The notes under the pieces were generated by a model, which was not told the DNA's origin, searched no databases, and worked only from the letters and a program-made list of their open reading frames with translations. Positions 58,901 through 64,000 of a stretch of DNA of 64,000 bases are shown here, piece after piece. This DNA is from Solen grandis. Lineage: Eukaryota > Mollusca > Bivalvia > Adapedonta > Solenidae. A program made the translations under genes and the position numbers. The stretch lies in NCBI GenBank assembly GCA_021229015.1, contig CM037795.1, positions 14,531,201 to 14,595,200 of the forward strand. Reading direction: 5' to 3'. The first letter of the stretch is position 1, and every line of letters begins with the position of its first letter.

Positions 58901-61322
58901 TCCAGTATGTAACAAAACATTCCCCATGGATGTCATTGAAACACATGCAGCTTGTTGTGGGGAGAGAAATGAAGATGCTATGTTGTGTCAAGAAACTGAA
59001 GACCCAAATAGGTTTGTACTGACCTTAACATTTTGCTGATCTTTGATGTTCATGTGACCAATTATTCAAATGCCAAGGGAATTGTCATAGAAATAAGGGT
59101 TTGCAAATAGATTATTTGTTCAAAGTATGTTCCCTAATTGTGATATTGCTCAAAGATTTTAAAAGTTTTATGAATAAATTGCATATTTGGACTTTTTGGA
59201 TTTTTTTAAGGAGACTGTTCTTGGGGAAATAAAGGTACTTTTTTCTGCTTTTAACAGAAAGTTTGAGAAATGCAAGAAAAACAATAAACATCTTTTTTAA
59301 TAAAATTTTTCTTAACATCAAGCTTGTTGATGGCTTATATTGTTTAAAAAATCAGCTGAATGAATGTTCTTTGTAGATATGATTTTCTGATGAGACAGAG
59401 AGTCCTTGAAAATTGGGTAAATATCCTTGAAAATGCCATATAAACTCGTTGAAAGTTTGAATGTATGAACCCTGAAAATGTGAAGCTTTGGTTTGTTGAC
59501 TCACTCGATTTAGTTCATTCTGCCTATGGCATGGAATGATGTTGAGGTCTTTAACTGCTCTTAAAGGGACATTCAGCAATTAGAAGGTAAAAAAAAAATA
59601 GCAATTAAATAATTGTGCGTCTGTGAAAAGATTTTAATGTCAACATAATATTTACTGAAATGTTTACATCAATACCCTACTTGAATTTGTAACTTGAAAA
59701 CTTTCTTTTATAGTAAAATGAAAGTAAAAAATGGAAAAAAAAATAATGGGATTTCCTAGGATGTGCATGAGCAGTTTTTAATCCATAAATAATTGCATAG
59801 ACAACAGCATTCTCTACCGCTTGGCAAGATTATATAGATTTCGCTGTAATAGTCTATCTCATGTTATGTCATGCTGAACATTCATAAAACAATTTGCTGA
59901 ATTTCTCATAAACAGATTTATGACTCACTTCAACTATTTTTTCTATTACGAAATTATTGACAAATAAATATAAGAAAATTTCCAAAACGCCTTATGTTCT
60001 TTGTACAAAAATTTTCTTGCCACTGAATTAAGGTAACCTAATTTAAATTTTAAAAAATTTTAAAATTTTAAAAAACCACTTAATGTCCTTTTAATATCAT
60101 ACAGATGTAAAATAAAATATGTCCATTAATAAGGAATTTGATCCAACTGAAAGTGATTAACAAACAAAACCTTTCTGACAACTTGAATGTTCTTGTGAGT
60201 GCAACTCATACAATGCCTATGATACAAACCCACAATACATGGCTCAATAAGAAATCTTAAGTTTTTCTACTTGGGAGAGGACATTGAGGAAAATTTCATA
60301 TGTTTTATACTTATTTTGAGGAAACGTGCTCTTCTTTTCGGAAACCTATTATTAGAAAAGAAAACAAACGTCTTCCTCAAAACAATCAACCATGGTTTGA
60401 CGACGATTGTAAAATGAAAAGAAAATCATTTTATAATACACTTAACAATTACAGGACGCAAGACACAACAGAAAACAGACACATTATGACAAAAACTAGA
60501 TCAGAGTACAAGTCATTAATACGCAAGAAAAAGTTAAATTACAATTATAGAAATACTACAATGTTAGAACGTGCGCGTTATGATAACGCTAAGGAGTACT
60601 GGAAAATGCTAAAACAAACATGTTGTCCAAACATAAATGCAAATATTAATATTTCTACTTTTGCAAGATATTTTAAATCAATTAACGACCCAGAATCATG
60701 TTTTTATCAGGCAGACGAAGGTATTATATACTTTAATGAACGGTATGTCGAGGGTGAATTTCAAATAATGTTTTCAGAATTAAATATTAACATAACTGAT
60801 CAAGAAATTATATAAGTGTGTAAAGAAATACAGGTTGGCCGTACAGGCGGACCAGATGGATTACGATATATTAATAGCTATTATTGGAAACACCCAAACA
60901 TACCAAAATTTATAGAACTTATCAAATCGGAAAACTCTTTAATTTTAAGAAAACTATCTATTTTTATTTACAAAAGTTTCAAATTGAGAGATGAAATGTA
61001 TAACCGTTCATAGTAAGGTCTTTTATTCTCCCAAAGCTATATGTTAAGCATATGTATAACAATGTATTTTTTCCTTCTCTTTTCTGTTCTTTTTCTGAAT
61101 GAAAATCTGTACGTATTTAACTTATATAAATTTAAAATCAGTTTACACATATATAATGATGACAAATATTCTTTAAATATCATGTATGTAACAATGTGTG
61201 AAAGTGTGCGTGTATGTCTGTGTTTTCCTTGTATACGTGTTATGTTATCACCGGAATTGTCTAGCTATTTCATAAATCATTTTATACATGTGAACTCATG
61301 GATTGTATGTCTTTTGTTCAAT

Positions 61323-61367
<45 letters not shown>

Positions 61368-63747
61368 ACTGAATAACATTAAGTTGTGCATCAAGACAAT
61401 TATATCAAGTCCTACAAACAGGTTTTGACCCTAAGTCACTAGTCTTTTAAAACATAAATTTCTTTTATTTAATAATGTCAAGTTTTAAAAGTAATGCATA
61501 CTCTTGGATTTTAATAAAAAAAGATTTGCTAGCAATCTCCTTGCATGAGTAGTCTTGTCTAGTGGACATATTTATAATGTTATAAGCTATGTAAGGAGTA
61601 AAAGTGGAAGAGACATCAGATTCTTATTTCTATTTAAGGTCTTTAGATGAAGCTGTTGAAGCTGTGTTTAGAGAAGTGGAGAAAAAGTCAAATGTTTGGA
61701 CCTTGAGTGTAGTTAGGTCTAACTTTATAGCAACAGCAACAGAAGAATTGAAGTTTGGTAGAGAGTCAGACTAGTTAAGTCCATTCAGAGTTTCATTCCT
61801 TGGAGAAGATGGAGTAGATAATGGAGGACCACATAGGGAGTTTTTTACACTCTTATTCAATATGTCACCTGTTTTCGATGGGAAATCATTCAGTGTAAAC
61901 AGTGAGTTTCTTGCAGAGAGACAATATGTTCTACTTGGAAAGGCAACAGCTCTAGCAGTACTGAATGGCCATCCTGGTCCAAGAAGATTTTATAAACACA
62001 TCGTTAACTACATTCTCATGGGGAAAGAACCAAATGTGGATGATGTATTGGAAATAGAACAGTCCGACGTGCTAGCTGCATTGCAGATGGTATGAATACC
62101 ACATTGTTTTAACTCAAAATAGAATCTATCAGTCATGCATGAAAATTTTAGGGCCTTTAAGAAGCAAGAAATATTCTTTTGCACCTGTAAACACTGCTTA
62201 AAAACTTACTTTTAATGCTGACATGACTAAGTTGTGCCTGAAGTGTGTTTAAGTGTTTTTTAAGAGTCTCTTGGTATGCAGGCCCCTCTTAACTACATTC
62301 TGTGGGGGAGGACTACTGGAATCACCTTGAATTTTGTCTGTTTTTCTGTTGACACAATTTTGTCAAGATCATTTGTATTTTAGTTCTCAATTTATATTTT
62401 TCAAAGTTCATTACAAACTTTAATCATATGAAATTATACATGCCATGTGCAAATTTAAATATCCTAGGACAAAACTTTATGTGTCCTCTTGCTGTTGGGG
62501 GTACTCATCACTTCTTTTATAGCTCTTGTTTTTATAGTAAAGTCTTAATTGGAAGTAGATAGGTCAGTCAAAACCTCAGTTTGAGACATAGATTCTGTAT
62601 TGATGATGTAATTATAGAAAATACTTTGCCTACGTCTCTCTTATTTTCAAAGCATAGTATTTATTAATGTGAGATGACATGATTGACGCAAATTTGTAAC
62701 AAACTCACATGATTTTCTTACTGGACACTGACCACTGTCTTGACGATAGTATTTCATGAAGTTTCGACGAGTAAAACCGATAGGTTTTGAATCTAGTAGG
62801 TTAATTTGTGAGTAAACCTTTCGTAGAGATATTTAGTAGTCTGAATCTAAGTTTTAATAACTTTCCCTTGCACTACACTTTCTCCATTCTTGTAGAGGCT
62901 TGCTTACACCAAAAGCAACTATTTGCATTTTGTAATATTTTTTGCAATTAAATATTTTCAATATTTTGAAAAATGGAAGGGACTTTTTATTGGGAATGGG
63001 GCTGGTCAGTTAGGGACCGGGTCTGTTTTCCTGACCTGTAGATAGGCTTGAAAAAACCCTGGCCTGGATAGCATAATTGTAACGTATTTCGCTTCTCACC
63101 AATGTGTCATGGGTTTAATTCCTTGTGATGTACCGTACGTGAGAGGGTATGGTGGTTACCTGTCCAGGCATGTAGGGTTTTCACTGGGTACTCTGGTTTC
63201 CTTCCACAATACTGGCCACACACGCTTTCATCTGAGCCATCAAGAGTGATTTATATTATTTGTGAGAACAGAATCAATATAAAATGAATAAAGTTATAAC
63301 ACATCGGTGTCTTCTTGTTCCAAAGTGACTGAGACAAAACCATTCTCACCTTGGAGGTATTTCACCTTCTGGCATGCTTCCTTGGTAGAGAAAATAAATT
63401 GGCAGTACAGTTCATCCTTCATCTTATCTAAGGTTTTCTTTGTCAGACTTATCGGTTGGCTAATTTGAAGCCTCATTAGACATTAGACCATGCAAATTAC
63501 AGGCCCTATTAGAAATCTTTACAGCTACATTTCAACCTGTTGATTGTGTTATAATGTCATACTGCTTATTTTCAGTTACAGTCTGACGGTGGAATTGGTG
63601 AACCAGATGAAAGTTTGATGGATATGCTTGGAGCAGCAGGATTTAAGAAACAGCTCAAGGACTCAACAAGGCTTGAAGCTAGCAAAGCATTGAGACAGCA
63701 CTATGGCTTCTACATGTTCATGGGGCCATTATTGCAATACATGGAAG
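49953..63747 (+). CDS. UBZ-finger / HECT-like ubiquitin ligase family member, 7 exons, 3'-truncated by window, internal stop
   Basis: Exons: 49953-50198, 50803-51117, 51699-51791, 52562-52636, 58881-59011, 61639-62089 and 63576-63747. Phases agree throughout and the gene continues past the window. Residues 1-187 have no recognised domain, with a Ser/Thr-rich stretch near 20-45. Residues 188-218 hold a C2HC finger (CKGCGQNIP...H...C), and 244-286 a second (CPVCNKTFP...H...C), both resembling UBZ ubiquitin-binding fingers. From about 333 a HECT N-lobe begins (FLGEDGVDNGG, then REFF), like G2E3-type ligases expanded in molluscs and fish. The catalytic Cys would lie beyond the window. An in-frame TAG at codon 332 (61772-61774) breaks the gene just before the HECT domain. 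This may be a pseudogene, a null allele or a base error. Confidence 0.75.
50515..50539. repeat. Poly-G tract
   Basis: An almost unbroken run of about 23 G, interrupted by none or one base. It could fold as a G-quadruplex and is prone to length error. Confidence 0.9.
51699..51791 (+). CDS. Exon with first UBZ-like C2HC finger
   Basis: This 31-residue exon has phase 0 at both ends and contains two Cys three apart (CKGC), then His and Cys near the end (RDHVAVC). The spacing fits a compact UBZ4-type or C2HC finger, which binds ubiquitin in other proteins. A self-contained finger exon suits exon shuffling. Ubiquitin binding is inferred from the pattern. Confidence 0.7.
52021..52200 (+). repeat. 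tRNA-derived SINE-like element
   Basis: The head cgtggcagagtggttaaagt and B-box-like gaccgggttcatg, with tRNA-like spacing including a long variable arm, suggest tRNA-Leu type ancestry. Confidence 0.5.
52259..52360 (+). repeat. Short relative of the ATACCCC...GTCTGTCCG leader
   Basis: tttttatacccctcaaaatg...ggtctgtccgcac matches the leader at 48731 without the 155-bp units. Confidence 0.5.
52797..53095 (+). repeat. G-rich dispersed repeat with (gtct)n
   Basis: gggggtgggggggtatagga, then gtccgtctgtctgtctgtcc, closed by another ggggtat block and gttctagtt. Same general family as 48731-49495. Confidence 0.5.
54110..54822 (-). repeat. Dispersed repeat, reverse of the 15107 type, with ~160-bp internal units
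   Basis: The right edge tctcaggtgagtgatttagg...gccctcttgttt is the complement of the aacaagagggcca start. Inside, atggccytgsggtcaaaatt recurs about every 160 bp. Confidence 0.6.
55904..55920. repeat. (CT)n microsatellite in the inner MULE
   Basis: About eight CT units between the left TIR and the transposase stop. Confidence 0.85.
56113..57522 (-). CDS. MULE transposase with N-terminal FLYWCH-type zinc finger, intact, 469 aa
   Basis: This single-exon frame has no internal stop. Residues about 18-66 form a FLYWCH-like finger (VYWVCHVRTC, then HNH), with likely zinc ligands C41, C46, H64 and H66. The MULE core follows: YGDGTFYVCP with D196, then LLIDFEAA with D262, and NNLEGWHNKL with E382, the probable DDE triad. 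C283 and H286 in GCFFHYTQC form the C-x2-H signature typical of MULE transposases. The C terminus is basic and probably coiled (REKKRRKYRQLEQRL). It lies inside the TIRs of the inner element and antisense to the host HECT-like gene. Completeness suggests recent activity. Domestication is unlikely because the element ends and TSD remain. Confidence 0.9.
   Translation of the reverse strand: MANAQVSVQFVKNQRGGDSLVYNGFRYQVKNRKPTRVYWVCHVRTCSAKITTADNIPVSVTNTHNHAAEHMELKRHEINQLMRKRAREETTPIPSIYEEVISSLRDREWDEDAEQVCKGLPTFPSTKSSLYRERGALRPGIPKSRSDIDLDGKWTETHTGEQFLLVDEAENDNRMLIFATRTNLQHLAQNPTIYGDGTFYVCPDIFSQVYTLHGYIDGHMYPLVFALLPGKSERIYCRLFQHLQQKCREIGMELGPDTLLIDFEAATKQAARRVFPNVNVKGCFFHYTQCVWRKIQKLGLVGLYSENEDFKKLGRRAAVLPLVPIQHVEDVWFVALTDAENAEIPVDVSRFTDYVTEHWVEGDKDNWNHFETEGPRTTNNLEGWHNKLKKSMRQSHPNIYKFLETIQRIEAANAIKILQHSAGGVREKKRRKYRQLEQRLSALKHKYMAEEITVMEYADCASHLIRFDE
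58881..59011 (+). CDS. Exon with second UBZ-like C2HC finger
   Basis: This exon encodes CPVCNKTFPMDVIETHAACC, a clean UBZ4-like pattern (C-x2-C, then H-x3-C). It follows a 6.2-kb intron filled by nested transposons. Position 58881 is chosen because the earlier cag acceptor (start 58874) leads to a stop. It exits in phase 2, which matches the HECT exon. Confidence 0.75.
60270..61365 (+). pseudogene. Internally deleted LINE in HECT-like gene intron
   Basis: A 171-codon frame (60300-60812) includes NQPWFDDDCKMKRKSFYN, the endonuclease-RT linker typical of mollusc LINEs. It stops at TAA (60813-60815). The same frame resumes with EIQVGRTGGPDGL, the start of the RT fingers, and passes directly into FIELIKSEN and FIYKSFKLRDEM, a C-terminal tail. 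Nearly all of the RT is therefore deleted. The 3' end runs to an (AT)n tract at 61325-61362. It is not part of the host coding sequence. Confidence 0.75.
61325..61362. repeat. (AT)n microsatellite at LINE 3' end
   Basis: About 18 AT units following ataaa. Consistent with the simple 3' tail of the LINE just upstream. Confidence 0.9.
61639..62089 (+). CDS. HECT N-lobe exon with in-frame TAG
   Basis: This is a 451-bp exon with acceptor tttaag and donor gtatga. The first 44 full codons lead to TAG at 61772-61774. The same frame then runs open for 105 codons through FLGEDGVDNGG, REFFTLLFN, LLGKATALAVLNG and PGPRRFY, typical of a HECT N-lobe. The open frame after the stop suggests a recent or erroneous change. 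CAG to TAG is the simplest single transition. Confidence 0.8.
63065..63240 (+). repeat. SINE with conserved central motif
   Basis: A weak A box (gatagcataattgtaac) and B box (gggtttaattcctt) are followed by gggttttcactgggtactct and ggtttccttccaca, a core shared by many invertebrate SINEs. Confidence 0.6.
63294..63476 (-). other. Unrecognised minus-strand open frame in HECT-like gene intron
   Basis: Sixty codons with protein-like composition (LDKMKDELYCQFIF, EACQKVKYLQGENG, VTLEQEDTDVL). In the complement, an acceptor-like caaattag precedes it and a donor-like gtgaga lies inside it. It could be an exon of an antisense gene, a retro-fragment, or chance. I do not recognise the family. Confidence 0.2.
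63576..63747 (+). CDS. HECT-like domain exon, last in window
   Basis: The acceptor is ttttcag and the donor gtaagt. The exon encodes an acidic loop (GEPDESLMDML), then ALRQHYGFYMFMGPLLQYMEG. It continues the HECT-like N-lobe from the previous exon in phase 0 and leaves in phase 1. The catalytic C-lobe is not in this window. Confidence 0.75.
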
Positions 63748-63834
63748 GTAAGTTGAAATGAATGATGAGCTGCATCATTCTGCAGACTATTTGTCTTTGT
63801 CTTTTAAGGCCAGCATAGCATATACAGTGACTGT

Positions 63835-64000
63835 CTAATCCAAACTCTTCTAATCCAGAACTCTATCTAAACCAAATAAGTTTCACACAGTCCTGTATTT
63901 TTTCTGCTGATGGATCATCCTAGTAGTTAACCTTTGTAATCCAAACACCTCAATTATCTGAACATTTCTTTTGGGTGCAAAAAGATTCAGATAGACAGGT
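63835..64000. mobile_element. Probable 5' part of another pogo/Tigger-like element, cut by the window
   Basis: TA followed by CAGTGACTGTCTAATCC, with repeated taatccaaac and aattatctgaac blocks inside, resembles the start of pogo-type elements. The other end is outside the window. Confidence 0.4.

Noticed and set aside
60300..60812. Host exon of the HECT-like gene
   Set aside because: The sequence reads as a LINE endonuclease-RT linker, ends in a stop, and does not fit the phase of the flanking exons.
61766..61795. Mini-intron removing the TAG in the HECT exon
   Set aside because: There is no GT donor before the stop within reach, and any AG-to-AG span here is about 20 nt, too short to splice.

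Overview
This is a eukaryotic nuclear window: AT-rich, intron-dense, and full of transposable elements. It contains parts or all of three spliced genes. Many of its dispersed repeats resemble ones widespread in mollusc genomes, and a multi-member HECT-like ligase family is typical of bivalves. I infer a bivalve-like mollusc, but the sequence alone does not fix the species.

Layout. Positions 1-5800 are repeat-derived intergenic DNA. On the minus strand, 5803-24404 holds all 17 coding exons of a TRMT2A orthologue (tRNA uracil-5-methyltransferase; the exons sum to 1902 nt, 633 aa). Its introns carry a dense cluster of TTAA-flanked MITEs, a pogo-like element and minisatellites. Between the two divergent genes lies a 1.9-kb MULE-like inverted-repeat element with an internally deleted LINE inside it (24972-26852). 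On the plus strand, 27212-38887 holds all 13 coding exons of a TMCO6 orthologue, an importin-alpha-like ARM-repeat protein (1443 nt, 480 aa). TRMT2A and TMCO6 are head to head, and their 5' ends may share one promoter near 27.15 kb. From 38.9 to 47.5 kb I can support no gene. A 100-N assembly gap lies at 47555-47654 and a GC-box promoter-like patch near 48.2 kb. From 49953 to the window end, the plus strand carries seven exons of a gene with two UBZ-like C2HC fingers followed by a HECT-like domain. Its sixth exon has an in-frame TAG, and the gene runs off the window before any catalytic cysteine. Its 6.2-kb fourth intron contains two nested Mutator-like elements. The inner one carries an intact 469-aa FLYWCH/MULE transposase and a perfect 9-bp target duplication.

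The most repeated object is a ~240-bp MITE with TTAA at both ends and an 18-bp inverted repeat. It has 14 copies, ten of them within 4.8-14.5 kb, and most copies have a central ~65-nt near-perfect hairpin. The three genes have no obvious shared pathway. TRMT2A modifies tRNA, TMCO6 is importin-alpha-like, and the third gene is a ubiquitin-ligase-like family member. The exon models are supported by splice consensus, matching intron phases, and total lengths divisible by three and close to the known family sizes.
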